Of a stretch of 64,000 nucleotides of DNA, positions 12,109 to 23,811 are shown piece by piece (the first letter of the stretch is position 1; each line of letters begins with the position of its first letter). The stretch comes from Margaritispora aquatica (Eukaryota; Ascomycota; Leotiomycetes; Helotiales; Discinellaceae), in the NCBI GenBank assembly GCA_007644065.1, contig VJWN01000005.1, positions 1,954,735 to 2,018,734 of the forward strand. The letters run 5' to 3'. The notes beneath the pieces are model-generated. The model was given only the letters and a program-made list of their open reading frames with translations, was not told the DNA's origin and did not search any database. The position numbers were made by a program, and so were the translations under genes.

Positions 12109-14379
12109 ATGTCTTCACTTCCTCAATTTCCATGTTCACTTCCAAGCACGCCGATTGCACAAAACGTCGATGCAGAATCCATTGCTTCACAGTTCAGATC
12201 GAAGCTAGAGAATTTGACTGCTGAGAGTTTCACCAATGACGCTGTATGGAAGGATATCTTCGCGGTTACGGGCACAATTAGGACATTCTATTCATCAGCA
12301 ACCATCGCTACAATCTGGAAGGAGTTGTCAAAAAAAGCCAAAGCTGGTTCGTTTGTCTTGAATCCAATGAGCGTTCGCGTATCTCGTCTTCCAGGTGGCT
12401 CATCATGGGTTGACGCAATGTACTCTTTCGAAACAACTGCAGTACCTCCAACAACGTGTTCTGCCATCGTTGGGCTGACTCCAGATGCTGATGGGAACTG
12501 GAAAATTTGGGTAATGAGGACGATTATAGAGCAGCTCCAAGGTCAAGCAAATGTGGACGAGCTTTGTCCCAAGATTCCCACCAGCTTTGCAAATGACCAC
12601 ATGGAAGCTACACACTTTGATTGTATCGTCATTGGTGGAGGTCAAGCTGGTCTGAGCATGGGAGGTAGATTGAAAGCAATGAGTTTAACATATGCTGTGC
12701 TCGACAAGTTTCAAACTGTTGGTGATAGTTGGAAGTCAAGATATGACTCTGCAAAACGTGAGAAATCTTCCCTTTCTATAGAGCTTAGGCAATCTTACTT
12801 ACTTCATTAGTACACACGACGAGAGAATTTGGCAAATATTATTCTTCTTGATTTACTTTTCTTAACTTCTAACTTTGTGTAGCTCATCTGGCTTTCGACC
12901 GAACGTTTCCAGACACCTACCCCGAGTGGCTGTCAAAAGATGACCTTGCCCGAGGCTATCAAGCCTGGGTAGCAAAGTACGACATTGTAAGCACTGTATG
13001 GTATTGACAAATTCAGAACATAGTATTAACTTCATACAGAATGTATGGACTTCTACGAGAGTGACCAAAGGAACCTGGAATGCAGCAGAAAAATCATGGA
13101 CTTTGGAGGTTGAGCGAGAAAATAGTGTGAAATCCATCACATGCTCTCATGTTGTCCTAGCAGGAGGAGGCGCAGGTCGGAAACCACGCATGCCAGACAT
13201 ACCAGCAAAGGTCTGTTGTGATATGTTTGATTCATGACATATCCTAATGAGCTTCTAGGAAACGTTCAAAGGCGAAGTTCTTCATTCAGCAGAGTACAAA
13301 AATGCGAGCAGATGGAAGGGCAAGAATTGCATCATTATTGGTGCAGCAAATACAGGTAAAAGATCTGAAGATCTGTTGGGAATAGAAAGCTAATTTTAAC
13401 AAGCACACGATGTGGCAGGCGATATGCTAGATGCAGGATGTGCATCTATCACTATGATCCAGCGGTCCAAAACATGTAAAAATTGCACAGTCACTTCCCT
13501 ATCTATCTGAATTGACAAAAACAGATGTACTTCCCCAGACACATTACAAGAGAACTGCAGACAGTATGTTCTACTATTGTAAGCTAATGATTGTATTGAC
13601 TCATCATATCACCTAGTGCTCTATAACACCATCATTCCCACTGCCATGGCTGATCGTGCATTTCTCACCCAACCATATGCAGTTGCTAGCTTAGTATCCG
13701 AAAAAGTGTTCCATCCTATGGCTGCGGCTGAGCCAGAACGCTACGAGGCGCTTGCACGCGCAGGATTCAAAGTCGATCCATTCGGTAGTATCACTTATCA
13801 GCTTCACGGAAAAAGTGGAGGAAATTACCTAGATGTTGGCGTCTCGGCTCAGATTGCTGCTGGTTCGGCAAGTTCCCTTCCTCCCATCATATTGTAGATC
13901 AAAAGAGTAGTGCTGACGAGTCCCAGATCAAAGTCAAGTCTGATGCTCTACCAACCGCCTTCGACCGCACCTCGCTTGTCATGTCAGACGGGACGCGCCT
14001 CCCTGCCGATGTGGTTGTCTTCGCTACGGGCTTCAATTCTAATATGCGATATATGGCTGAAGACATCTTCGGCACCGAGGTCGCCGAAAAAATGGGAGAT
14101 TACTGGGGCTTGGACAAATGGGGTGAGATCAAAGGGGCTTACAAGCCTGGTGGCCGTTAGTACTTCCCCATTGGGCGAGACTCAAAAGCTTGAAGAAAGC
14201 ATATAGATAGGAGATGATGAATCGATAATGTGGATTTGTGCTAACTTTTGATAGAGCCAGGAATTTGGTATCATGGTGGGGGTATAGGGCATGCGAGATA
14301 CATGTCGAGGTTCATCGCTTTGTCAATCAAAGCACAGATGATCGGGACGCCACTGGAGGTGTATAAAGGAATGCCTTAA
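12109..14379 (+). CDS. FAD-dependent (YUCCA-type) flavin monooxygenase
   Basis: Ten exons: 12109-12757, 12811-12831, 12883-12986, 13040-13210, 13259-13355, 13404-13475, 13525-13563, 13617-13867, 13927-14155 and 14255-14379. They total 585 residues in one open frame. Residues 1-155 look like a SnoaL/NTF2-type cap. The FAD motif GGGQAG is near residues 176-181 and GDSW follows. The FMO fingerprint FKGEVLHSAEY is at about 318-328, the NADPH motif GAANTAHD at about 343-350, and the ATGF motif comes later. The family hydroxylates N, S or C atoms of small molecules with NADPH and O2. Introns 2 and 8 need GC donors (GCAAAT and GCAAGT) to keep the frame, and exon 2 is only 21 nt. The neighbours are methyltransferases and a P450, so a tailoring role in a specialised metabolite pathway is plausible. 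Confidence 0.88.
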
Positions 14380-14749
14380 TGATAGAATGTATCTCGACTC
14401 TATCCTCGCTACTTGTTATGTAGACATTCACATTAACAGCATTCTACCTCCAAATTCCGGAAAATGATCGAGCCAACCCCCAAAAAGTCCAGAGCAAAGC
14501 CTCAAACTTAGGCAGAGCCTCATCAGATTCAGAAATTATTCACTTCATAAGGCTCTATGATTCACAAATTTCTTTTTCTTGTGGAACATATGCATGTTAA
14601 AATTGTCGCATGCTTTGTGGACAGTCAGTGAGATGCAGCTGGTTAAATATGTAGTCGCAGCGAAGACATCCCATAACACCTGCTTGTCACCAAGACAGAT
14701 GAGAAGCTTTCTTGCCAATTAGCCTCCTGAATGACCAGATACGACGCAA
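14380..14749. other. Intergenic stretch, no gene seen
   Basis: The 3' flanks of the monooxygenase gene and the decayed HET gene meet here (convergent). Nothing else is visible. Confidence 0.5.
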
Positions 14750-15509
14750 TCACGCTAATTTAAGAACATTGTGGAAAAGAGTTGTGCTATGTGGACCAGC
14801 ACATTGGTACTTGAAGCATGTCAAGAGAGGTTCTTTCATACTTTGAGCTTCTGCATCAAGGCCTTGATTCAACCAGCGCGATAAATTTTCCACATCCCGC
14901 AAGCTAGGAGTCTTGGTACTCGGTAGCCAGATTATAACTTTTGAGGCTCTCCGGAACACATCCTGCATTATAGCGACTCGAAATGATTTTCCCTCCTTGG
15001 AGTCTTAGTTGATACACAATGCGTCTATCCATAGTGAGCGCTTTGCTAAAGTTTGCCGTAGGTCGGTGAGGATTTTGTGAACATTTCTTGTGACTTCGAC
15101 GGTAATGCCGTCTAGGAAGATCAGGACAGACAGTATTTGGCCTTCCCAAGCATATGAGACAGCTTGCCATGAAAAATTGATCGTGATAGCTATGATCTAT
15201 TTGGGAGAGTTTTAGGGTTATGTATCTGGTTGTAACCCTTGCATACAGAGAGTATTCATCTCCTGGCTCGAGCACAAGGATGCGAATCTGTTTTGTAGGC
15301 TCGAAGGAATCCGAGACTGGAGACGATTCATTTTCTAGTTCAGAAGCAGAACACGAAGCGTTTCTAGGGCCTCGTGACTGAGGAAATAGCTGGGTTACTG
15401 ATCGCTCTAGGCTGAAGCAATAAGTTTCTGAACGTTTTGAAAGACAATCAAAAGTATGCAAACTAAATTGGCCTGGGTATATATTGCAAAAACTTCGATC
15501 TTGTTGCAT
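14750..15509 (-). pseudogene. Decayed HET-domain gene
   Basis: A HET domain can be followed across two frames. IRILVLEPGD near 15.28 kb matches the domain's first strand. Then, after a one-base shift at a T5 run near 15.17 kb, the frame reads VSYAWEGQ and LWIDALCIN. The conserved Gln of the core motif is replaced by a TAA at 15007-15005, after which DSKEGKSFRVAI and ASKVIIWLP continue in the same frame. CAA to TAA is a C-to-T change at CpA, as RIP would make. The typical WVVQE segment further downstream is missing. It is a relic of an allorecognition-type gene unrelated in frame to the monooxygenase and methyltransferase beside it. Confidence 0.75.
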
Positions 15510-15745
15510 TACTAGGATCCTAATTCTTCCAATGGATATGATTGATGTGAGGGGATCTCGTTGGATAAATCCTGTGTAGAGGGGGCTGAGTGTAGCCTTG
15601 ACTAATACAACCTAATGCGGCTGTGTAAATGCTAAAGGATACCTCATTTAATTCGCGAAGTATGTTGGTGAAATATATTGAAGTGTGAATTAATGTCGAA
15701 TTGGCGTTTATAAGTGGTGCGCGTTCGATTCAGGCGCTAGACCCT

Positions 15746-17140
15746 TTACTGTAGAGGCTTTTGCCCGTAGACAATGTACCTGAAATGTTATTAGCTTGTG
15801 TTTATGGATTTGGAAGTTAGCTTACATGTTTTGCATCACGCAAAGCTTGGTATCGTTCACTGCATTTCTAGTTCGAGCTATTAAGATGTCAATCTCTTCA
15901 TCGTTCCACTGCCTCCTGTTAGCTGTATCTGCAAGAACGAAGAATAAGACTCACCCCCATATAAGTCCTCATGCGTCTCTCGGTAAAGTCTCGCATACCT
16001 TTGGACAATCTCGCTTGGTTCCACATTCCTAATGTCTTCTGTTCTCGATCCTGCGGCCACGTCCCAATAGGCACTTGATACACCTTCTCGACAACGTTCA
16101 CAAATCCAGCTTGCTCCATCCACCCTTTGAGTTGGTTGGCCGGCTCAAAAGTCATGCCTGACTTCTCGCTTACCTCATGAAAGAGTGTACCCCATTGCTT
16201 GTATGGATCATCTTTTGGCATTTCCACGTGAGCACTTGTCATGTGAATGTCAGGCTCGGTGCAATCTACCCAACCTCCAGGAGCGAGTGCTTTATACACC
16301 TCGGCAAAAAAGTCTGGCCAGCTGACGACGCTCCCTAGAAGTTCGCGAGAGTGGACAAGATTGTATCTCGGTCCCATTCCCCAGTCGGCAATATTGTAGT
16401 CGTCAATTTCGAACGAGCAATTTGGCGCTGTCCAAACTGGTTGGATGGGTGAAAGATCGATACCTTTCACTTGCGCTGACGGAAACCTGTCGGCGACATC
16501 CCTGTGAGATGTTAACGCCATGCTAGTAATATTTGAGGACACTATTACATGGCCCAGATTCCTGTGCCTGTTCCTAAGTCGAGGATTTTCTACATCCTTT
16601 AGCTTCTTGATCTGACACAAGAATCAATGACCTACCTGAGGTCTCTCCACTGGTGCAAGAAAGAACTTGTCATCTAGTAACATTGTCCAAAAGTGATGAC
16701 TTGTAAGTTAGTCACGAAGCTTGGCCATCACATGAATGTTCATACCTAAGATCTTGTTGCTCTTTCGCTTGCTCATCGTTCGGTCCCCAATACTCAGTGG
16801 AGCCTACAGGTCAGCTAGCTATACAGTTGTTGGTGCTGATATATCTCAGCATACCGTATGAATGGTAGGTCCTCCCGTTCTCTTCCCGATATTTCATGAT
16901 GTCAGACGACAAACTGGCCGTTTCACTCTCATAGTCGTTCCCTTCATACGCCGAGTCACCATCATAACCTTCTTCATCTCCGTCATTGACATCTGCCTCT
17001 GGTTCATCATCGGCTTCGTCGCGTTGATGCTGGAGATGTGGAGGTGTGTTCCCATCCCCTTCCGGTTTGGTCTCCACTGTGCTCCGAGAAGGTTCAGAGA
17101 GCTGGCCACCTGAGACGCTTGCTTCCTTTGTTTGGCACAT
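15746..17140 (-). CDS. LaeA-like SAM-dependent methyltransferase
   Basis: Exons 17140-16855, 16803-16746, 16699-16636, 16589-16549, 16501-15999, 15928-15826 and 15779-15746 give 362 residues. An acidic N-terminus leads into ENGRTYHSYG and GPNDEQ, typical of the family. The SAM site ILDLGTGTGIWAMD is at about residues 137-150, followed by GIDLSPIQP, the ALAPGGWV loop and the C-terminal YIVYGQKP. LaeA-like proteins are nuclear or cytosolic methyltransferases linked to control or tailoring of secondary metabolism. ATG 17140 is preferred; an in-frame ATG at 17311 would add 57 residues. The fifth intron is uncertain: the donor GTATGC at 15998 keeps the frame but removes a conserved-looking segment, while the better donor GTGAGT at 15951 does not keep the frame unless one G of a G5 run is lost. 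Confidence 0.8.
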
Positions 17141-17797
17141 CTTCCTACAATAATCGAGATTGTCTGGTCGATATACGTCAAAGATTGAGTATCGAGACAG
17201 CACTTTACAAGCAGAAGTGTGCTCTGATGATCGAAGCCAAGTAGTGGTCACGGGAAATGTGGCGTGTTGAGCAAGCTGCCAGCCTTGTCGCGAGTCCTGA
17301 CCACATAACAACTGATTTTATGTTCGGCGCGAAACGCCAAAACGAGAGGCTTTCTAGTGATGATAGTCTGCTCTAATCTTCAATTGGCACCGATTTTCAA
17401 GTTTTAGCCGCATCTAGGCGGAGCTATCTTGACGCTTGTATCAAAATGGTAGACAGTGCCGAGAGATGGGTCCGCTATTTATCCCCTGCTCTTCCAGCCC
17501 CAGAATTCATCGAGAATAGCGGGGTAGCTATGTTACTGGACTTTGTATCTCGTCAATTGTTTTGTTACTTTCTTCAAGTTGCACCAAAATATAGCAACGA
17601 CTAAGCGATACCAAATTTTTCATAGAGATCTTCCATGCTGAGTGAGTTCTTTTTAAAATCTCTCTCGTCTCTTAATTTGCATTAACTGTAACATATGAAA
17701 CAGAATTGGACTCATGGTCCCTATTCTATAAGCTCAGGATCTCAGAGTCCTATTCCTCAAACATACACTTACATGTGCTTAGTATACAATAGACGAC
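17141..17797. other. Divergent promoter region of two methyltransferase genes
   Basis: The LaeA-like gene starts leftward and the O-methyltransferase gene starts rightward, so this stretch should drive both. If the upstream ATG at 17311 is used, the promoter shrinks to about 490 bp. No tRNA or repeat is seen. Confidence 0.5.
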
Positions 17798-19241
17798 ATG
17801 GATTTCAAAAACATGTTAGTGATGCAGCATGCTGCGATAAAAGCGAGCTTACAAGAGCTCAATGACACTATTGATACATACTCGACCACATTTGAGGGAC
17901 TCGCAACAAGCGATAACCCAGCGATCATGGCTCAACTGTCAATGCAACAGGTGAAAATGACAGAAAGCGTGAATCAGATGCAAAGTGCCGTGTATGGACC
18001 AATAAACATGGTGACCAAACATTTCGAAGAGGTGAGGAGCATAATATTAGGAATCCTAATATATAGCTAAGCCTCGACAGTTTTTTCGTTCTGGCTCAGT
18101 CAGAGCACTGCTAGAGATGGGCGTGTTTGATGAGCTTCCCATGGATGGAACAGGAAAATCCGCAAATGAGATCGCAACTAAGCTCAAGGTAGATGAAGAT
18201 TTGTTAGGTGCGTGAAAGTAAAGAACCTTTGGGAAAAGGAGTTGACCTCAAGCAGTACGTCTGATGCGTATGGCTGTGCCAACTTACTTCAAGGAGCCGA
18301 GTCCGGAAGTCTATACTCACACGCCTAATTCAATGATATATCTAATGGTTCCACCACTGCGTGGCGCTTTTACAATGATGTGAGCACATTGCTAAGCAGC
18401 TCGGCAGTCGCTAATTTACCCATCAGGTTTGACGAATATGGCATCTCCAGCATGAAATTGACACAGTATCTCATCAAAAACGGTTTCAAGAATCCAAATT
18501 CGCTTACTGATAACCCATACACCTACGCGCACGACACTAAGGGCCTCAACATGTTTGAATTCCTCGCCCTCGATCCCGTCAGATTCAACAACTTCAATGC
18601 TGCGATGGAAGCTAAGACCGCTCAAACAATCTTGCCATATAACCTCTTCCCGTTTAAGGAGGAGTTCAGCAAGGTCGAGACAACCGAGGAGTCTGTCTTG
18701 CTCGTTGATGTTGGTGGTGGAAATGGCCAGGCTGTGACTGCAATCCGTGAACTTTGCCCCGGCATCAAAGGCAAGATGATCTTGCAGGACCAGCAGACTG
18801 TGCTTGATGCCATTAAGACTCCTCTTGCTGGTGTAGAGAAAATGGGATATGATTTCTTTACTTCGCAACCTATCAAAGGTGAGTCTCCCTCTAGCTGCAA
18901 CACTCCATCCAACTAACATTACAGGTGCCTTGATCTACTACATCCGTCGCTGTCTACACGACTGGCCCGAAGACTCGTGTGTCGCGATTCTGAAGAAAAT
19001 TGCAGCAGCAATGACACCCGGCACATCGCGGCTTCTGATCTCTGAGATTGTATTGCCGCCAGGACAGACAGACGCGGAGACTGCGTGGTATGATGTGTGC
19101 ATGATGATGTTTGCTGGGATGGAGAGATCAGAGAAGCAGTGGGTTTCGTTGCTGGATAAGTCTGGGTTTAGGCTGGTGAAGGTGCACGGGATGGAAGATG
19201 TGGGGAGTAACTTTAGGGTTCTGGAGGCTGTGTTGAAGTGA
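17798..19241 (+). CDS. COMT-type O-methyltransferase
   Basis: Five exons, 17798-18031, 18081-18207, 18256-18379, 18427-18878 and 18925-19241, give 417 residues with all introns 46-49 bp and GT..AG. The N-terminal part has the dimerisation/winged-helix type fold of plant-COMT-like enzymes (SVRALLEMGVFDELP, then a helix-rich part). The SAM motif LLVDVGGGNG is at about residues 253-262. The HDW motif (CLHDWPED, about 320) carries the catalytic histidine, and ISEIVLPPG follows. Such enzymes methylate phenolic or enolic hydroxyls of polyketides and phenylpropanoids. It stands head-to-head with the LaeA-like methyltransferase and near an FMO and a P450, supporting a role in specialised metabolism. 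The substrate is not predictable from sequence. Confidence 0.9.
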
Positions 19242-20550
19242 GACCAAACATTGGAATACCCCATGTCATCGGCTGTACGCTGCATCTGTAAGTGAGGCGG
19301 ATGTGTGATGTGCTGCATGTCTACGCCCGACAGGCGTGCTGTATATTTACGACTGACAATGTCACACCAACTCGGGTCGCTTTCCATTGGCACATATTTC
19401 CTGGCGGCAATGCACATAATGCCAGCTCTTCTTCTAATGTCACTAGTGTCAAATTATCTTCGCTTTCATCATCGTCTTATCCTTACCTCTTAGTGTTTTA
19501 TCAGCTCAAACTGGCTTGAGCTCAGGCTAGGCTAGGCTTCGGAACGGTAGTCAGAGAAATGACGTATGCTGAAGAGGAAGGCTGCTTTCTGTAATAGGTT
19601 GGCCGTAGAAGGCTGATAAGAAGGAAGTTTGAAGTACGGATGCGTCGAGGTTGGTGCTCCTACTTGCTGCCTCGCTCAATTTTACAAGGGTTTTGGCTAA
19701 TGACCGAAGAAATTCTACAAATCCTACAAATTCTATATTTATGTTCTAGGCTATTTTAGAGATGTTGATGAATTTAAAATTATTACCACACCACTATATG
19801 AATAGTTTAATATATTAATTTATCAGCTTTGCTCATAGGGGGTTTAAAATCAAGTAATAAGTGTGCTCAGCCTAGCCAAGGCGAAGGAGGGCTGAAGTAA
19901 AACACTGCCCCCTGCCAAGTCCCTATCAAATTCAAAATCGTTTGATGAGAGGTGATCGGCCGAGGTGGGTGGTAAACTAGGATATCACAAAATTAGGCGG
20001 ATCAAAACACCGATACTACCACAAAACTTGCTAGTTCAATTTTGTTAGTTAATAACGAAGCAATCTTTAGAAATGAGAAAGCGAACACATTTTCGAATAT
20101 AATATCATCGCCAAATATCCTGAAGTGGAGAGCTAACAATGTGGATGATTATCGATCGCATCCTGTTGGGTATCGCTAAGCGAGGACTAGGATTCAAGTG
20201 CGCTTCTTTTGTGGGAGGCTGCAGACTGCAGATGCATATGGTGACGAAAAGCTTAGCGATTTCATGGCCCGCATCTTATGAAATGTGAGGCAACATCGAG
20301 GTATCCCAGCCCGTCAAGTCAGCCTTACATGATTTCATGTGCCTGCCCCCGGGGTGTTTGATGAATAGAGCTAAACATAAGTGGGTTGATTTGGAGCCTG
20401 AATATCATTTTTTGGAAATCCTCTCTTGACACAGCAGAAATAATTAACCCAACAAAAGGACTGCATCGCAATTACAAGTCCAAGTCCGTTAAAGGTGTGA
20501 ATTGCTAGTGATAATCAAGACGAGGCTGATTGCAACGAATAGAATACGCT
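19242..20550. other. Intergenic stretch, no gene seen
   Basis: AT-rich from about 19.7 to 20.1 kb. The frames at 19.29-19.52 kb are antisense-like continuations with no motif. The last 200 bases hold the promoter of the large unknown gene. Confidence 0.5.
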
Positions 20551-23500
20551 ATGGCAGGATCTATAGGAAGATTTACCGCTGCTCTTGCCTCCGTAACAAA
20601 CGAGTTTTCGGCTTCTCTTGTTACTGTCAACTTAGATTTCGCTATCGTGAAGAAGAGCGCCCCAGCGGAGTTTACAGCGATTGCGAAAACCATTTCCCCC
20701 AAGCGAAAAGTCGAAGCCGAAGATGGACGGTTACATAAGACTGCTCGCCGTTTAGGGTTGCTGTTCGAAAATCAGCTTCCCAATACAGACGAGCTATATC
20801 GTGCATATGGCACAAGAGTTTCGGAGATATGCTCCGTAACTGCGGAGAAAGATCCAGGTGGAACACACAAAGACGGAATCTTCGGTGGCCATATTGGCAT
20901 CGATGCTACAAGTATATGGGCGGCAGCTACCTCAGGCAGCTCCTCAATTGGTGCACATCTACTTGCTTGTATGCTAGCCAGAATTTTCACAGGCTCTGAA
21001 GCAACTTCTATCTGGGTCGAGTTGGTCCAGAAACAAAAGGAATGGATTCGACAAAAGAAGAAGGATTCTCTATTTACTGAGGAACACGAGAACGCTTCTC
21101 TAGCAGCACAACAAGATATCACTAGAGATGATCTTTCTCATTGGGATGCAAGCGCTCGAGCATGGCTTCTTAGTGCCGACGAAGCTAAAAAGCTTCAGCA
21201 TACACAAACGCGATTGATACTAGAGAACACAAACCTTCCAGTCAATAGTGAGCCTCAAACTTTCAAGAGCGTCATCAAAGCGTGGACCGCTGCTCTCGAA
21301 GCCATGAGCAATCTCGTTAAAGGCATTCCTCAGAGAGCTCCGGATGGTGCTGTGTTATTGGCTATTTCAGCGTGGCACATGTATCCCGACATGGTAGTTT
21401 ATGGCGAGTCGTGCGTTCGGGTTTCGCAAAAAGATGCCCTCTTCGAGTCTACAACCTTACTTACTGTTGGACTGCAACAAGTGGCAAACGACTCTCGATC
21501 GGTGTATTGGTCTCTACCGCTTGCTTGTTTACAACACTATGGGGATCCTGTGCAGGTCTCGCGAACGGTAGGTCAGGATAATTCACGAATCACTTGCGAA
21601 GAGTTCTCCTACGTAATACTGGGTTGTCTATTTGCTGGGTGGAGAAACTTTGCGAGAACAAATGATGAAGGGCTTACACGCCTCGAGTGCCTATTTCGAA
21701 AACTGGACCCATTTCTAGCTCCGGAAAGTTTACCCAAACCTCGCATTGAATGGCTGAGTTATGTCTCAAGCGCCATGGAGTCCTATTCAAAGTGCGATGA
21801 AACTAAAAGACTGTCAGCGCAGAAGCTAATGCAGCTTGGGAGGCGTTACTCGAAATTTATCATGTCATCAGTGAAATTTTCATCGCCCTTCTTTGGGCTG
21901 GCTCGCATAGGCTCTTTACTTCAATGTATCGGGGACAGCGAAGCTCGTGTGCGCTTCCTCCGACATCTAAGCACCGATATTGGTCTAAAAGAAACCCACT
22001 TTATCATAAAGTATCGTGTATTTCCTGATAATGAACGCTGGATTGAGTGTGCAAGTATTGCCCCACTCAAGAACCCAAGTTCTATCTCAGGCCACTCTGC
22101 TGCCAACAAGCATACAAGAGATGGTGAGCCAAAAGGTGAGGAAGCTGGAAGTAAGAAAAATGTGCGTTGGCATTGTTTGTCACGTCGACAGGTTTATATG
22201 TGTATCCGAAGACACGAATATCTGGTAGATATTCCTGGGGCTATTCGGAAGAAGGAAGAGATTACTTCTTTTCTTAATTCGCGAGGACTCAGAGTGCCAG
22301 GATCGACCTCAATCAGTATCCGTGATATATTGGAGCAATCAGAATGCCCTCTGACACAGACCGAGCTAGCTCAGGGTTTACAGGAGATTGACGAGCTGGA
22401 AGAGATCATAGTCATTGCACGACGGGCACATGCATGCTCGCAGATGGGAGAAATATTCCTACCAATGCTTAATAGGATGTCACACAGGCCCCATGAGGAG
22501 GAGAACCATGTTGGACTCCAATCTCGGGTACCCTGGTATTCGTATAGTCAATGGCCAATTTCGTTCCTGGAAGCTTGCCATGAACTCGCGGAATATTCAA
22601 CGACTGGTAAAGTGTCGCTAGCTATAAAAACACCAGTCATGATGCATTATGCTGGTGAACCAGATCATGCTGCAATCCTAACATTCGATCACTTGAGCAA
22701 ATGTCTACCGGAACATTTGTCTCAGGAGTTTGCAGTTTGTCCTACTCTCTTTGACTACACCCTTAACTACGAGAAAGATTGGAATGTATCCGATGTCTCT
22801 CAATTATTTGGTCCCTCCAACGAGTCATATCCTGAAGTAATATGTCTCGCAGCTTTGGCATCGATGAAGCGAGTTTATGATTTGTTGCCTGGAGCTACCA
22901 TATCGACCACTGTGTTGAAAAGCTCGCTGATTGCTGCGGACTGGGTTTCAGGGCGTAATGACACAGGATTGACTCTCTCTCGTGAGCAAGCATTTGCTTG
23001 TATTGCCATGTTTGAAACAGGCATTTGCATCGCCGACACGAATGCGTTAAAAGAGGTCTTCGCGATGTCTTCTGGGAATTCCCTGTATATTTCTGCATCC
23101 CTGCTCGGGGATCCTTCTAAGTTATCCGAAGATTTTGAGATTTGCCGTGTTATGGGCAATGTCGGTCGTGCCGGAGTCACATTCCTGATATCTCCACCAG
23201 AAGTCCGAATTCGAGAGGCTGATCCTACACAATGGATGACGATAAGTCACAACCTTTTTGATGGCGAACTTGAGTCACATTTCAGGGATACATCAATTCA
23301 TCTTTCTTTCACGGACTATGTGATACCCCTCGTGACTGACGATAATCGTTATCACAAGATCGATCAAGAGGTGGTCATGGTTGAGGCTCTCGTCTCAGTA
23401 TACGAGGGACAGCGGTGGGTTGGTGAAATTGACATTCTGAAAACTTTTTCTGATCCTGCCAAGTACGCCCTTCTCAAGAAAGATGAAATCCATCATCAGG

Positions 23501-23811
23501 TCACTTGCAAGACAAATGATGGGTTGCAGAACTATGAGAGAGCTTTGGCTGTATCTAATCATTTTGCTGCAACAAGCATTGACAATTGGGACGAGCTAAT
23601 CGAGTCACCACCTCATGGCTCTATCGTCGTTAGAGCACATAAAGTGTGGCTTGCAAGATTAGCAGCAACAGCGCTATGTGTCAAACTTGGATTCCACCCA
23701 CTTATCATTTGCGGCGATATTTGCTGGAATTGTTACGCAGCAGTAGTTCAGAATCACACCAGGAAATCTTACTGCCAGAAGGCAAAAAAGAGATTCGCGT
23801 TCATTCTTTAG
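20551..23811 (+). CDS. Large uncharacterised fungal protein
   Basis: A single uninterrupted frame encodes 1086 residues if started at MAGSIGRFTAA (20551); an ATG 21 bases upstream is also in frame. The N-terminal stretch VTNEFSASLVTVNLDF and the region SIGAHLLACMLARIFTG resemble a family of long, intronless proteins of unknown function in Pezizomycotina; I know of no domain name. The middle has a Gly/Glu-rich linker with KGEEAGSKKN and a WHCLSRRQVY segment. No transmembrane helix, Walker motif, zinc cluster or catalytic signature is evident. The last 40 residues (GDICWNCYAAVV to the stop) do not look well conserved, and an alternative frame there is also open, so the 3' end may be spliced or shifted. 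It lies between tailoring enzymes, but nothing links it to them. Confidence 0.75.
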   Translation: MAGSIGRFTAALASVTNEFSASLVTVNLDFAIVKKSAPAEFTAIAKTISPKRKVEAEDGRLHKTARRLGLLFENQLPNTDELYRAYGTRVSEICSVTAEKDPGGTHKDGIFGGHIGIDATSIWAAATSGSSSIGAHLLACMLARIFTGSEATSIWVELVQKQKEWIRQKKKDSLFTEEHENASLAAQQDITRDDLSHWDASARAWLLSADEAKKLQHTQTRLILENTNLPVNSEPQTFKSVIKAWTAALEAMSNLVKGIPQRAPDGAVLLAISAWHMYPDMVVYGESCVRVSQKDALFESTTLLTVGLQQVANDSRSVYWSLPLACLQHYGDPVQVSRTVGQDNSRITCEEFSYVILGCLFAGWRNFARTNDEGLTRLECLFRKLDPFLAPESLPKPRIEWLSYVSSAMESYSKCDETKRLSAQKLMQLGRRYSKFIMSSVKFSSPFFGLARIGSLLQCIGDSEARVRFLRHLSTDIGLKETHFIIKYRVFPDNERWIECASIAPLKNPSSISGHSAANKHTRDGEPKGEEAGSKKNVRWHCLSRRQVYMCIRRHEYLVDIPGAIRKKEEITSFLNSRGLRVPGSTSISIRDILEQSECPLTQTELAQGLQEIDELEEIIVIARRAHACSQMGEIFLPMLNRMSHRPHEEENHVGLQSRVPWYSYSQWPISFLEACHELAEYSTTGKVSLAIKTPVMMHYAGEPDHAAILTFDHLSKCLPEHLSQEFAVCPTLFDYTLNYEKDWNVSDVSQLFGPSNESYPEVICLAALASMKRVYDLLPGATISTTVLKSSLIAADWVSGRNDTGLTLSREQAFACIAMFETGICIADTNALKEVFAMSSGNSLYISASLLGDPSKLSEDFEICRVMGNVGRAGVTFLISPPEVRIREADPTQWMTISHNLFDGELESHFRDTSIHLSFTDYVIPLVTDDNRYHKIDQEVVMVEALVSVYEGQRWVGEIDILKTFSDPAKYALLKKDEIHHQVTCKTNDGLQNYERALAVSNHFAATSIDNWDELIESPPHGSIVVRAHKVWLARLAATALCVKLGFHPLIICGDICWNCYAAVVQNHTRKSYCQKAKKRFAFIL

